A stretch of DNA of 64,000 bases from Basidiobolus meristosporus CBS 931.73 (taxonomy: Eukaryota; Basidiobolomycota; Basidiobolomycetes; Basidiobolales; Basidiobolaceae), in NCBI GenBank assembly GCA_002104905.1, contig MCFE01000001.1, positions 1-64,000 of the forward strand. Reading direction: 5' to 3'. Below, one piece after another: positions 13,182-23,156 of the stretch (position 1 is the stretch's first letter; every line of letters begins with the position of its first letter). The notes beneath the pieces are model-generated. The model did not search any database, was not told where the DNA came from, and saw only the letters and a list, made by a program, of their open reading frames with translations. The translations under genes were made by a program, and so were the position numbers.

Positions 13182-14156
13182 CTAAAACCAGTCATTACCA
13201 CCAAGATGCCAAACCGCCAGTTGCTTGACACCAAGATTTTCGAGCACTGTTCGTTTGACATTCAAAGAGTGTTGGTCGTTGATGACATAAACAAGTCCGT
13301 CCACCTTCTTCACTATCTCAGCGGAGAGAGGGTCACGTCGACCGCCCGCATATCCACCACGGTCCTTGACTTGGTCGAGGGTCAAGTTCTTGAACTCGTA
13401 CTCATCCTCCACAGCACAATAACTGTAGGAAGGTATACCGATCACCAACCGGTCGTTGGGAATGATCTTGCTGATAGTAATTGTCCACCGTTTCAGCCAA
13501 GCCAGTGGGCAAATGGGCTGACCACCACCGTGGTCCCATTGGTAGTCGTAGATCATAGGGGTTATATAATCGACGGGCAAGGGCACGAAATCTTCATACC
13601 TCCACTGTAGAGGACAGTGGTCGGTAGTCCACACCGGTGCGCAGATGGCAAGCTTTTTGCCGAGGGAATGGAGTCTAGCGCCAAGGGTAGAAAGGAAGGC
13701 TTTGTAACCGGCGTAATCTTCGCCAGTCCACTTTCCGTAGCTCTCAAAGTCAATGTCGACGCCGGTTAACTGGTGCTCAGTCACGAAGTCCACCAGTATG
13801 CTGACGGCGGTAGAGAGAATCGCCTCGTCGCTGGTCAGAGCCCGGAGCCCAGCCACATGACCAGCCACAGTTACAAGTTGCTCGGTAGAATACTGTTTCA
13901 GCTCCCGTACGTTCTCTTCGGAGAAGCCGTTTTGCGTATCGAAGAGCTCGTCTGGGTCTTCGTCAATCCGTTCTAACTGACCTGTGGTCAATAAGTTGAA
14001 ATACTGCACCCGTAGGACATCAATCTTGTGTCTCTTGTAAGTAGCGGGCGCGTCCTGTCCTGGAGCACCGTAATAGATCCAGGCGTGAAGCTTTAGGGCC
14101 GTGGAGCTGGGTGCGCGATGACCCAAATTTTTAAAGGCCTTCTTGATGGCAAACAT
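13182..14156 (-). CDS. Glycoside hydrolase family 18 (chitinase-like) protein, no signal peptide
   Basis: A 324-residue single-exon TIM-barrel protein of the GH18 superfamily, which cleaves beta-1,4-linked N-acetylglucosamine polymers or related glycans. The catalytic strand reads LTGVDIDFES, giving Asp134, Asp136 and the acid Glu138. The first Asp of the usual DxxDxDxE is Thr131. A second-half motif MIYDYQW (201-207) and the C-terminal strand AVWHLGGND (Trp316) also fit. I start at the ATG at 14154-14156; a longer frame exists only through a GTG. The N-terminus (MFAIKKAFKNLG) is not a signal peptide, so an intracellular or unconventional location is likely unless an upstream exon was missed. 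A TATAAAT lies only about 25 bases upstream of this ATG. Substrate is not predictable; it could also be an inactive or lectin-like member. Confidence 0.75.
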   Translation of the reverse strand: MFAIKKAFKNLGHRAPSSTALKLHAWIYYGAPGQDAPATYKRHKIDVLRVQYFNLLTTGQLERIDEDPDELFDTQNGFSEENVRELKQYSTEQLVTVAGHVAGLRALTSDEAILSTAVSILVDFVTEHQLTGVDIDFESYGKWTGEDYAGYKAFLSTLGARLHSLGKKLAICAPVWTTDHCPLQWRYEDFVPLPVDYITPMIYDYQWDHGGGQPICPLAWLKRWTITISKIIPNDRLVIGIPSYSYCAVEDEYEFKNLTLDQVKDRGGYAGGRRDPLSAEIVKKVDGLVYVINDQHSLNVKRTVLENLGVKQLAVWHLGGNDWF

Positions 14157-14181
14157 GGCTTGACCCACCCCTCATACAAAG

Positions 14182-14190
14182 GGATTTATA
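14182..14190 (-). promoter_or_regulatory. TATA-like box upstream of the GH18 gene
   Basis: The reverse strand reads CCTTATAAATCCC at this place. It lies only some 25-35 bases before the chosen ATG, which leaves little room for a 5' leader. Either the leader is very short or translation starts at a later ATG. Confidence 0.4.
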
Positions 14191-14353
14191 AGGATTTACG
14201 CCACACACGAGTTCCTAATATATATATCGAATGTGGGCGGTGGATTATGTTGGTGGATGGACTACCTCTCATAATTTTATTCTCAGGTGCTCGAATGATT
14301 GATACTGCTTACGGATTGACTGCTAAAATACTCATCCTATATTGTAAAATTGA

Positions 14354-14425
14354 TGCCTACTGCCAGGATTGAACTGGCGACCTTCAGTTTACGAGACTGA
14401 CGCGCTACCACTGCGCTAAGCAGGC
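14354..14425 (-). tRNA. tRNA-Thr (anticodon CGT)
   Basis: A 72-base intronless tRNA. The acceptor stem GCCTGCT pairs with AGTAGGC (one G-T wobble) and the discriminator is A. The D arm is GCGC..GCGC, the anticodon loop is CTCGTAA and the T arm is GCCAG TTCAATC CTGGC. It decodes ACG. A TTTT stretch just downstream on the reverse strand would serve as the Pol III terminator. A cluster of copia LTRs begins within about 250 bases on its upstream side. Confidence 0.92.
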
Positions 14426-14639
14426 CAATGTCCGAGGTGTGTAAACTTTGAAAATCATATTATTAACTAACTATGTTCAGCTTGAGGAGGTCAACTACTC
14501 TTGGATATATGTGGGAAGGAGAAGCTTAGAATAGTACCTTTGATTTATGCCTTTATCATTATTGGAAATCCGGTTCTTAGAGTATTCTGATGTATCTGGT
14601 TAAATAGATTTTCTTTCAATGAAACCTGGTGAAGTGTGG

Positions 14640-14906
14640 GCAGAAATTTCATTATTTACTGCACCCAACAAGGAATTTGGTCAGAGTTCTCTAAGATTTT
14701 TAGATTATGATCTAAGTATCTAACTTGAGTGAATATTTACGTGAAGTTGCAAAATTTGCATTTGGTTATATTGTTTCACCAGGTGATTTATTGAGAATAT
14801 TGGTAGTATTTGTACTTAACATGGTCCTGAAACTATAAGCTCATACAATGTGCTTGCAAGCACCCCCAAACAAAATTTGGGGACTTTTGGACAACTCAGA
14901 AGTTTC
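14640..14906 (-). mobile_element. Broken copia family A LTR pieces
   Basis: Two pieces of LTR-A sequence. About 14655-14770 carries the AACAAGGAATTTGGTCAG..GTTCTCTA part, and about 14785-14905 carries the middle part ending AAATTTGGGGACTTTTGGACAACT. Their order and the gap between them differ from the intact LTR, so this is a rearranged remnant. Confidence 0.55.
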
Positions 14907-15574
14907 TGTTGTAGAGTCTTGGAGATATTGGAAGTGATTGGGAGAACAAGTAGATTATGTGGTTTTCACTTGATGATTTATTGAATGTAAAAGTAGTATT
15001 TATACTTTTACATGATCTTGGCATAACAAACATGTAGAATAGGCTTAGGAAGGTCCAAAGAGCGTGTGTGCAAAGTTTGGGGCTTCTTGGACAGCTTATC
15101 TAATTTTCAGGTTCTGGGTGTTGTAAGAGTCTTGGAGATATTGGAAGTGATTTGGAGAACAAGTAGATTATGAGGTTTTCACTTAATGATTTATTGAATG
15201 TAAAAGTAGTATTTTTACTTTTACCTGGTCTTGGCATTACAAACACGTAGAATAGGTTAAGGAGGGTCCCAAGAACATGTGTGCAAAGTTTGGGCTGTTT
15301 GGACAACTTATCTAATTTTCATGTTCTGGGTAAATATTCTAAGTAGATCCCAACAAGGAATTTGGTCAGTATTCTCTAGGATTTGAGGGTAATGATCTAA
15401 GTGACTAAGTTAGGCAAATATTTAGGTGGAAATACAAATTTTACAACAGTCTCATGTTCTTGGCTCTTGCCATTTTATTTGGAGTATAAAAGCTACAAAT
15501 AATAACACTCAGAAGTTATGATCCAGGTGAGCCAGTTTGTGTAGTATTCATGTGCAATTACAAATTTTACAACA
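14907..15574 (-). mobile_element. Copia family A LTR split by another LTR
   Basis: Left part 14907-15118 (212 bp) begins TGTTGTAGAGTCTTGGAG. Right part 15449-15574 (126 bp) resumes near GTTCTTGGC and ends in ACAACA. Together they give about 338 bp, a full LTR. The LTR at 15119-15448 sits between them. Confidence 0.65.
15119..15448 (-). mobile_element. Copia family A solo LTR nested in an older LTR
   Basis: A 330-bp LTR (TGTTGTAAGAGTC...TTTTACAACA) better preserved than its host LTR. I could not find a clean 5-bp target duplication at its edges; instead the flanks share a longer imperfect TTCAGGTTCTGG-like stretch. Confidence 0.75.
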
Positions 15575-16359
15575 AAAGTGGCCTTGATGAACTCTCAGCA
15601 TTATGGCTAAGCAGCAAGATAGTAAATTATGTACAATTATGCAGATTTCACTTTATAAATCATTGCATACGGAAGTAATGCCAGTACTTTTTCAGGCAAG
15701 TAAACTAGATTATGTCAGGGAAGGAGCCAAAGCACCTGTGTACAATTTGGGGACTTTTGGACATGTTGAATACACAGATATTTGACCTGAGGCGGGGTAT
15801 AATAAAGGTCAAAGACTAAGTTGATGTAAATACTTTGGTATCAGTACACACATTGATGGCTTTGGCAAACTAATTCAACCATATCAAACGGGTACTAAAG
15901 GTCCAATAATTCCAAGGCCTCCAATCTCGACTGATAGATTCAGGTGGCTAATATCTCAGAGCACTGTATTCTGCAATAGAAGAATTTTGTTCAATTACTA
16001 ACCTTGCATCATCTTATATATTGTTACACATAGGCAACCGCAGTGCTAGTTGAAACCCAATCTCTGTGCCGCAATCCCAGAGCGTATATGGTGATTGATT
16101 AGAAATGATTCTCCATACGGTGGAGTAAGACCCTACAATAGTGAGCCTATACGTGTTCTTCCAATTGAACAACATGCGTGAGAAAATTGGGATTTTTTGT
16201 AATTGTTGATTCAACAACTTAAACACCGCTAAATTCCGCAGATAAAAGATAAATTCGGTTTAATCCTAAATCTTCATATAGGAGATTAAATTTAATCATT
16301 ATTCAAAGTAACGTGATTTAGCATGAAATCACTTTTTTTTAATGTGCTCATCCACATAG
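15575..16359. other. LTR traces, then the upstream region of SF3B1
   Basis: Around 15650-15800 there are weak LTR-A traces (the AATTTGGGGACTTTTGGACA block). From about 15850 CpG reappears and the sequence should hold the SF3B1 promoter and leader. A T8 tract lies at 16331-16338 shortly before the ATG. No separate gene is seen. Confidence 0.5.
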
Positions 16360-19300
16360 ATGGGGGCTGATAACTTGGAAGCCAACTTATCTGTCATGTC
16401 GGATATTGATATTGATGCACAAATCAAGGCACAACAAGCCGAACGTGAGGCTCGTTTGAAAGAGCAAAAACAATCCACACAGGCTTCCTTGGTCGGCGAC
16501 ATCGCATATGACACCGATCTCTATGGTAGTTCTAATAAATACGCTGGCTACGAAACCAGTCTTCCAGTGAATGAGATAGACGACGAAGAACAAGTAAGAA
16601 AACCAAAAAGTCTTTTATCTTCATACACAGCACCTAAAGAGATCTATGAAGAATTAGCTGGCGTTGGGGACGATGAAACCGATCCTTTCGAGGGTCGCAA
16701 CGGCAGCAAAAAAATTGTTGATCGTGAGGATGAGTACCATGCTCGCAGGTTCAATCGCGCTCTCTCTCCAGAGCGCATTGATGCCTTTTCCACCAATGGA
16801 AATACCAACTCGGAAGCTAGAAGCTACGCGGAAGCTATGAAGCAGGTGGAGCTGGAAAAAGAGGAACAAAGAGTGAGGAGGAAAATCGCGGAGAAGGGGA
16901 AAGAAGCGGAGGCCAATGGCCAAGAGATTGAGCCCCAACAGCCTGCTAAAAGAAGACGTTGGGATGTTGATGCACCAAGCAACGAGTCTCGTTCCGAGTG
17001 GGAAAAGCCAGATGAGGAAGAGAAGACTGAACCCAAAAAAAGCAAATGGGACGAAACCCCACGCGAGAGCACGCGCAGAAAGAACCGCTGGGACGAGACT
17101 CCAGTCAGCAATGCCTGGGATGCCACACCACAGTCCAGCGTTGCTGATACGCCCAGCGGTAAACGTAGATCTCGCTGGGATGAGACTCCAGTCAATGCCA
17201 ACGCCTTTGGCGCCACCCCAGTTGGCAGCTATGGAATGATGACTCCTACACCAAATCAACTTGCTCAGCCCATGACTCCGGAGGCGATGAATGCGATGAG
17301 ATGGGAGAAAGAAATCGACTCCAGGAATCGGCCATTGTCCGACGAGGAGCTAGATGCCATGTTCCCCACCAGCGGCTATAAGATCTTGGACCCCCCGCCA
17401 AGCTATGTTCCTATCCGAACACCTGCACGCAAGCTGACTGCCACACCCAGCCCAATGGTTGGAATGAGCGGATTCATGATGCAAGAGGAGGACAGAAGCC
17501 AAACATACGATCTGCCCACCGAGATTCCAGGGGTTGGAAATCTCCCCTTCTTCAAACAAGAGGACATGCAGCACTTCGGAAAGCTGCTGGACAATGCTGA
17601 CGAGAACGAATTGTCGGTCGAGGAGCTCAAAGAGAGAAAGATCATGCGCCTGCTGTTGAAGATCAAGAACGGCACCCCGCCCATGCGTAAAGCAGCGCTC
17701 CGCCAGATCACCGACAAAGCACGCGAGTTCGGTGCCGGCCCGCTCTTCAACCAAATCCTTCCTCTACTCATGTCACCTACCCTTGAAGACCAAGAGCGCC
17801 ATCTTCTGGTGAAAGTCATTGATCGCATCCTTTATAAATTGGATGATCTTGTCAGACCCTTTGTCCACAAGATCCTTGTGGTCATCGAGCCACTTCTGAT
17901 CGATGAAGACTACTACGCCCGAGTGGAAGGTAGAGAAATCATCAGCAATCTTAGCAAGGCCGCAGGATTGGCGACCATGATTGCAACCATGAGACCGGAC
18001 ATTGATCACGTCGATGAGTATGTTCGTAACACCACGGCCCGTGCGTTCTCGGTGGTGGCATCGGCACTCGGAATCCCAGCGCTGCTGCCCTTCTTGAAGG
18101 CGGTCTGCAAGTCCAAGAAATCCTGGCAAGCCCGCCACACCGGTATCAAGATTGTCCAGCAAATCGCCATCCTTTTGGGCTGCGCGATTCTTCCTCACCT
18201 CAAGAGCCTGGTTGACATCATCGCCCATGGTCTTGAGGATGAACAGCAGAAGGTGCGCACCATTGCCTCGTTGGCCATCGCTGCTTTGGCTGAGTCCGCC
18301 GCACCATACGGTATCGAGTCCTTCGATTCTGTTCTCAAGCCACTTTGGACTGGCATTCGCAAGCACCGAGGCAAGGGACTTGCTGCGTTCTTGAAGGCCA
18401 TCGGGTACATCATCCCGTTGATGGACGCCGAGTACGCCAACTACTACACCAAGGAGGTGATGATCATCTTGATCCGAGAGTTCCAGTCACCCGACGAGGA
18501 GATGAAGAAGATCGTCCTCAAGGTCATCAAGCAATGTGCTTCCACCGACGGTGTAGAGGCCCGCTACATCAAAGAAGAGATCCTCCCCGAGTTCTTCAAG
18601 AACTTCTGGGTCAGAAGAATGGCCCTGGACAGACGCAACTACAAGCAGCTAGTGGAGACCACGGTTGAGCTGGCACAGAAGGTAGGGGTGACCGAGATCG
18701 TGGGCCGCATTGTCGAGGACCTCAAGGATGAGTCGGAGCCCTACAGAAAGATGGTCATGGAGGCGATCGAGAAGGTGATTAGCGCGCTGGGTGCTGCGGA
18801 TATCGACACCCGCCTGGAGGAGATCTTGATCGATGGTATTCTCTACGCCTTCCAAGAACAAACGGTGGAGGATGTTGTGATGTTGAACGGATTCGGCACG
18901 GTGGTCAATGCATTGGGAATGCGCGTTCAGCTCTATCTTCAGCAGATCTGTTCCACCATCCTCTGGCGTTTGAACAACAAATCCGCCAAGGTTCGCCAAC
19001 AAGCAGCAGATCTGATTTCCCGTATCGCGGTGGTGATGAAGACGTGCGGTGAAGAGAAGCTGATGGGACAGCTTGGTATCGTGCTGTACGAATATCTCGG
19101 TGAAGAGTACCCCGAAGTACTCGGCTCCATCCTCGGCGCACTCAAGTCCATCGTGAATGTGATTGGAATGTCAAGCATGACTCCACCTATCAAGGATCTC
19201 CTTCCCCGCCTCACGCCCATTCTGAGAAACAGACACGAGAAAGTGCAGGAGAACTGCATTGATCTGGTTGGCCGTATTGCGGATAGGGGGGCGGAGTTTG

Positions 19301-20067
19301 TTAGTGCGCGTGAATGGATGCGTATCTGCTTCGAACTGTTGGATCTACTGAAGGCACACAAGAAAGGAATTCGTAGAGCCGCTGTCAACACATTCGGCTA
19401 CATTGCCAAGGCCATTGGACCGCAAGATGTGTTGGCCACATTGCTGAACAACCTGAAGGTCCAAGAGCGCCAGAACCGTGTGTGCACCACGGTCGCCATC
19501 GCCATTGTTTCGGAGACCTGCGCGCCGTTCACCGTGCTGCCCGCGCTGATGAACGAATACAGAGTCCCGGAGCTGAATGTGCAAAACGGAGTGTTGAAGT
19601 CCCTCTCGTGGGTGTTCGAATATATCGGTGAGATGGGCAAGGATTACATTTACGCCGTTACACCACTGCTTGAGGATGCATTGATGGATCGAGATCTTGT
19701 CCATCGTCAGACCGCCTGTACCACCGTCAAGCACATGGCGCTGGGTGCATACGGTTTGGGCTGCGAGGATGCGCTCCTTCACCTGCTCAACTACGTGTGG
19801 CCCAACGTGTTCGAAACCTCCCCACACGTTATCAACGCAGTCATGGAAGCCATCGATGGCCTCAGGGTAGCTTTGGGACCCGCCATCATTCTTCAGTACG
19901 TTCTCCAGGGACTCTTCCACCCAGCCAGAAAGGTCCGCGAGATCTACTGGAAGATCTACAACAACGTGTACATCGGTGCACAAGATGCCCTGGTGCCGTT
20001 CTATCCCACCATCGAGGATGACTCGAGAAACCGTTATCAACGTCACGAGATGGACTATTTCCTATAA
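16360..20067 (+). CDS. SF3B1: Splicing factor 3B subunit 1 (SF3b155/Hsh155/Prp10), intronless
   Basis: The largest SF3b subunit of the U2 snRNP; it clamps the U2-branch-site duplex during spliceosome assembly in the nucleus. The 1235-residue protein is slightly shorter than the human one (1304). The N-terminal part is disordered and carries several tryptophan ligand motifs for U2AF-type UHM domains: [29 protein letters not shown] and SRWDETP, with Trp at 201, 230, 244, 253 and 273. Then comes the conserved [15 protein letters not shown] stretch, followed from about residue 430 by HEAT repeats to the end (..[11 protein letters not shown]). Residues mutated in human cancers are conserved in type here (the [17 protein letters not shown] and EQQKVRTI segments). 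The start could instead be Met13 (16396), which would resemble the human N-terminus more closely. The whole 3.7 kb is a single exon. Confidence 0.98.
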   Translation: MGADNLEANLSVMSDIDIDAQIKAQQAEREARLKEQKQSTQASLVGDIAYDTDLYGSSNKYAGYETSLPVNEIDDEEQVRKPKSLLSSYTAPKEIYEELAGVGDDETDPFEGRNGSKKIVDREDEYHARRFNRALSPERIDAFSTNGNTNSEARSYAEAMKQVELEKEEQRVRRKIAEKGKEAEANGQEIEPQQPAKRRRWDVDAPSNESRSEWEKPDEEEKTEPKKSKWDETPRESTRRKNRWDETPVSNAWDATPQSSVADTPSGKRRSRWDETPVNANAFGATPVGSYGMMTPTPNQLAQPMTPEAMNAMRWEKEIDSRNRPLSDEELDAMFPTSGYKILDPPPSYVPIRTPARKLTATPSPMVGMSGFMMQEEDRSQTYDLPTEIPGVGNLPFFKQEDMQHFGKLLDNADENELSVEELKERKIMRLLLKIKNGTPPMRKAALRQITDKAREFGAGPLFNQILPLLMSPTLEDQERHLLVKVIDRILYKLDDLVRPFVHKILVVIEPLLIDEDYYARVEGREIISNLSKAAGLATMIATMRPDIDHVDEYVRNTTARAFSVVASALGIPALLPFLKAVCKSKKSWQARHTGIKIVQQIAILLGCAILPHLKSLVDIIAHGLEDEQQKVRTIASLAIAALAESAAPYGIESFDSVLKPLWTGIRKHRGKGLAAFLKAIGYIIPLMDAEYANYYTKEVMIILIREFQSPDEEMKKIVLKVIKQCASTDGVEARYIKEEILPEFFKNFWVRRMALDRRNYKQLVETTVELAQKVGVTEIVGRIVEDLKDESEPYRKMVMEAIEKVISALGAADIDTRLEEILIDGILYAFQEQTVEDVVMLNGFGTVVNALGMRVQLYLQQICSTILWRLNNKSAKVRQQAADLISRIAVVMKTCGEEKLMGQLGIVLYEYLGEEYPEVLGSILGALKSIVNVIGMSSMTPPIKDLLPRLTPILRNRHEKVQENCIDLVGRIADRGAEFVSAREWMRICFELLDLLKAHKKGIRRAAVNTFGYIAKAIGPQDVLATLLNNLKVQERQNRVCTTVAIAIVSETCAPFTVLPALMNEYRVPELNVQNGVLKSLSWVFEYIGEMGKDYIYAVTPLLEDALMDRDLVHRQTACTTVKHMALGAYGLGCEDALLHLLNYVWPNVFETSPHVINAVMEAIDGLRVALGPAIILQYVLQGLFHPARKVREIYWKIYNNVYIGAQDALVPFYPTIEDDSRNRYQRHEMDYFL

Positions 20068-20574
20068 ATGTCGGTGGACTGTACTATTTCTATCCTTCTT
20101 TTCCTTTCCCTTCCTTCCCTCCCCATCCACCTTTTGAGTTAATAAAGTCGCTTATCATTTGCCCAATCGATCAATCACCAACCTCCCCACATTTCCATCT
20201 ATGTCCGAACCATCATGATTGCGATATGACGCAATGAACCAGGATGCCGTGGATAAACATACAAACGCGAACCTTATCAGCCCACAATCCGAATACCATA
20301 TCTGATCTATTGAGTACATTACCTGGACATTTCCTATGCCGGATTTACGCGATGCTTGAGCGCATGAGAAAGGACATCTAGGGAAACAGAGGGAAGAGGC
20401 TAGAAATAGCACAACACTAGAACGTCAACACTAGAACTGACTAGAACAACAGTACTAGAACCGCAATGCTAGACCATCCAGTCGAGGCTTCGGCATAACG
20501 ATGCCTCGTGCGATCCGCCCGAAGTTCCGTTCCTCTCACTACGAAAAAAATAAGCAATCAGCAGATTACTAATT

Positions 20575-20604
20575 CGAGGCAACCTCATACGAGGCAACCT
20601 CATA
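20575..20604. repeat. Perfect 15-bp tandem duplication upstream of AUR1
   Basis: CGAGGCAACCTCATA is present twice, head to tail, at 20575-20589 and 20590-20604. Each unit contains the near palindrome GAGGCAACCTC. It lies about 340 bases upstream of the AUR1 ATG, so it could be a paired factor site, but this is only a guess. Confidence 0.6.
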
Positions 20605-20884
20605 ATCACTTTCATGGAAGTCGGTCGTGTTTGTATGTGGACTAGCTTAAGTATAGGAATAAAGGCTTTCCACTGGGTTGGCCGGATTTGGCAGGTGGTG
20701 ATCCATGGAACCTTCGGTGGAGATAACTGCGGTTTCCGAACTACCGAGTATTGACAATATCAGGGATGAGGCATTTAAAAGCGTGCGAGCGACACGCTGG
20801 ATGGGGGCGAAAAAATGATGGCAGATACGGGATGATCGATATATTTGGAAATTCGGATTTTCCAGTCGTGGTGTCAGTGGATGT

Positions 20885-20891
20885 TATAAAA
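20885..20891 (+). promoter_or_regulatory. TATA box of AUR1
   Basis: TATAAAA lies 50 bases before the AUR1 start codon, in a good position for a short-leader Pol II promoter. Confidence 0.55.
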
Positions 20892-20940
20892 CCGCCGTCT
20901 CCCTGCGCTGATCCCCTCGTCACTTTCCCCCTAATTTTTA

Positions 20941-22062
20941 ATGATCAACCTTGGGTCACTAATCAAGGCCTACACAAAGGCCTACATAAAGGCCTACTAT
21001 CGATTCTTCGATGGATTGGCGCACTACCTATCCCTCATCGAGATCCCATTTCTCTGCCTAGTAACCATCCCCTTCATCATATGGAACTCCATCCACTGGT
21101 CCATCAAGCTGGCGATCTTCGGCATCGGCGCTAGCTCCTACTATTTCATACCCCGCTCCCGGGCGATCATTCGACCTGCACTGCCCGTGTTCGCGTGGCT
21201 CTCATTATTCATCACTTGCGGGGACATCCCCACCGAGCTTCGTCCCGGGATTAACGTCACTTTCCTTCCTCGTACCGAGCAGCTTCTGTTCGGCGGGAAC
21301 CTGTCGGATGTGCTGGCCAGCAACACCGCCGATTGGAAAGACATCCTGGCATGGATCGTGTACGGGGTGTTGCACTTCGTCAACGGGTTCATCGCCGTCC
21401 CCATGATGTATTTCCTCGGACCCAAGGGGACCCTGCCCAAGTTCGCTCGGGCCTACGGATACATGAATCTGGCCGGAGTCATCACCCAACTTCTCATCCC
21501 CACCGCATCCCCCTGGTATCTTTACCTGTACGGACTCGAGCCCGCCACCTACGCCATCCACGGTGAGCCTGGAGGCTTGGCCCGGATCGATCGCATCCTC
21601 AACCTCAACCTCTACAGCAACGCATTCAGCAACTCTCCCTTGGTCTTCGGCGCCTTCCCAAGTCTTCACAGCGGTTGCGCCGTGATGATCAACCTGTTCC
21701 TGGGCCACATCAAGCCCTATCTGATCCCCTTCAACTTCCTCTACATCGTGTGGATCTGGTGGGCGTGTCTCTACTTCCGCCACCACTACCTCATCGACCT
21801 CATCGGGGGATTCGTATACGCCTTCGTCTGCTTCCTGATCGTGTACAAGGGACGTATCGCGCCCCAGTGGGACGGCCCGGTCAAGGGAACCCCGGAGCTG
21901 CTCCCCACCCACAACGACTATGTCGCCTTGGACAACGCCAGCGAGGTGTTCTCGGACTTGGACATGGAGGATGCCCCCGAGATGGTCATCTCGGTGGATG
22001 CTCCCACCATGGTTCATTTCGACGAGAAGTCCCAGATAGATCTTATTTACACTTCCATTTAA
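20941..22062 (+). CDS. AUR1: Inositol-phosphorylceramide synthase catalytic subunit (AUR1 type)
   Basis: It transfers phosphoinositol from phosphatidylinositol to ceramide, the committed step of fungal sphingolipid synthesis, in Golgi membranes. The protein has 373 residues in one exon and several hydrophobic membrane segments. It matches the AUR1 pattern closely: GYMNL then GVITQL at 173-183, the SPWYLYLYGL region, GEPGGLARID, and the PAP2/LPP-like catalytic motifs GAFPSLHSG (His243) and RHHYLID (His282 and Asp286). The His-Phe pair (145-146, VLHFVNGF), near positions linked to aureobasidin A resistance in yeast, is present. The C-terminal tail (from about 310) is acidic and probably cytosolic. 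A partner subunit (Kei1 in yeast) is not in the window. The first ATG after the TATA box is used. Confidence 0.96.
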   Translation: MINLGSLIKAYTKAYIKAYYRFFDGLAHYLSLIEIPFLCLVTIPFIIWNSIHWSIKLAIFGIGASSYYFIPRSRAIIRPALPVFAWLSLFITCGDIPTELRPGINVTFLPRTEQLLFGGNLSDVLASNTADWKDILAWIVYGVLHFVNGFIAVPMMYFLGPKGTLPKFARAYGYMNLAGVITQLLIPTASPWYLYLYGLEPATYAIHGEPGGLARIDRILNLNLYSNAFSNSPLVFGAFPSLHSGCAVMINLFLGHIKPYLIPFNFLYIVWIWWACLYFRHHYLIDLIGGFVYAFVCFLIVYKGRIAPQWDGPVKGTPELLPTHNDYVALDNASEVFSDLDMEDAPEMVISVDAPTMVHFDEKSQIDLIYTSI

Positions 22063-22872
22063 TCCAATCAACCATCCCCATCCCCATTCCCAGCCCCAAC
22101 TCCATACCCGTTCCTTCCATGTATATACGTAGTAGACTTTATTAATGCTAATCCGATAAAACCATCCTTCCTGTCTCCTAATAAACTGTGACAATCCCTG
22201 ATTTGGCGACTCTTCCTGGGCTGGATTAAGCGGTGACCATGGAAATGACGGGGGCGCTGTGCCGTGGCATTGTTTAGGCTATCTGATGAATCCGGAAATG
22301 TCAGATTGTCCCGGATATTGAAAGAAATGGATTTGTTGGTGGGAAACACTTCAACCTGCAGCGTCATGGCTGGTCCTGACGAAATGGATTGGAGGGTATG
22401 GCCCATATCATGTTCACTGTACACCGCGGTTACGAATTCGTTTAGCATCGAATGGATTCCGGATTCAAGAGTCATGTCACCAAGAGCAACACAAAGCGTT
22501 AATTGCCAGTGGTCGTCCGGGGGGGGGGATTGTCCTTAAGGGTGGTGGGCATGATATCGATGCCTGCCCAGTGCCGAGCCGTTAAAGAGAATGGCTTCTC
22601 GAGAGTGGGAAGTGGCCGTGTAGAGCCGGAGTGGTGGTGATTGTAGAACAGTGTCTTGGCGTAGGGCAGGAATCCATTCAACCCAGTGTTGGTGTCTACT
22701 GGATTGTCTTTCGCTTTGCATCACTGAACATTTATTATGTTGCTTGTCAGTTGTTTCCATGTCGTTGTCCACATTTTCCTTGTTCTTATTGAACCGTAAC
22801 CGTGTTTTGCTCGTATGATTGTATTTTGGCTCAACCTTGGTGGCTTCTTTACCCCTGAATCGAAAAGAGAAG
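22063..22872. other. AUR1 3' flank and intergenic DNA
   Basis: A pyrimidine-rich stretch follows AUR1, with a TAATAAA at about 22179. A run of ten G lies at about 22519-22528. Small overlapping frames have no motif. No gene is called. Confidence 0.5.
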
Positions 22873-22945
22873 GGTCCTGTAGCTCAGTGGAAAGAGTGTC
22901 TCCCTCCGGAGGAGAAAGTCGTGGGTTCGACCCCCACCTGGATCG
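22873..22945 (+). tRNA. tRNA-Arg (anticodon CCG)
   Basis: A 73-base intronless tRNA. The D stem is GCTC..GAGT, the anticodon stem TCTCC/GGAGA closes a CTCCGGA loop with anticodon CCG, and the T arm is GTGGG TTCGACC CCCAC. The acceptor stem GGTCCTG/CTGGATC contains one G-T wobble and one T-T mismatch at pair 6-67. A T5 terminator follows at 22949-22953. It decodes CGG. Confidence 0.88.
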
Positions 22946-23156
22946 ATCTTTTTGTTGGGTTGTACGAACGATGATGCCTAGATAAATTAATCTCCTGGGC
23001 GCTAAGCAATGTTTTAGGGCAGAATAAGCGCATCTGTTCCGCATTCCATCAAGATCAAAATTTACCAATCATCAGGTGATTCATCACCAGGTACTTTCTT
23101 TGCCAAAGCAACTTCGACCACCAGTTGCCGCACTTGACAACACCCATAGCAAAGCC
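22946..23156 (+). other. Short intergenic region between tRNA-Arg and STE24
   Basis: About 210 bases. It must hold the STE24 promoter and leader. The ATG context (AAAGCCATGG) is a good match to a strong eukaryotic start context. Confidence 0.5.

Larger units (their letters stand above)
20068..20940 (+). other. SF3B1 3' flank and AUR1 upstream region
   Basis: An AATAAA-type signal lies near 20140, within about 75 bases of the SF3B1 stop. A cluster of CTAGAAC repeats sits at about 20416-20462. A perfect 15-bp tandem duplication (CGAGGCAACCTCATA) lies at 20575-20604. A TATA box precedes AUR1. No further gene is apparent. Confidence 0.6.

Noticed and set aside
19345-20046. 233-codon reverse open frame across the end of SF3B1
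   Set aside because: Shadow of a highly conserved coding sequence on the other strand.
21205-22194. 329-codon reverse open frame across AUR1
   Set aside because: It is antisense to a clear AUR1 gene and follows from its GC-rich third codon positions; the composition (Val/Gly/Glu repeats) is typical of a shadow frame.
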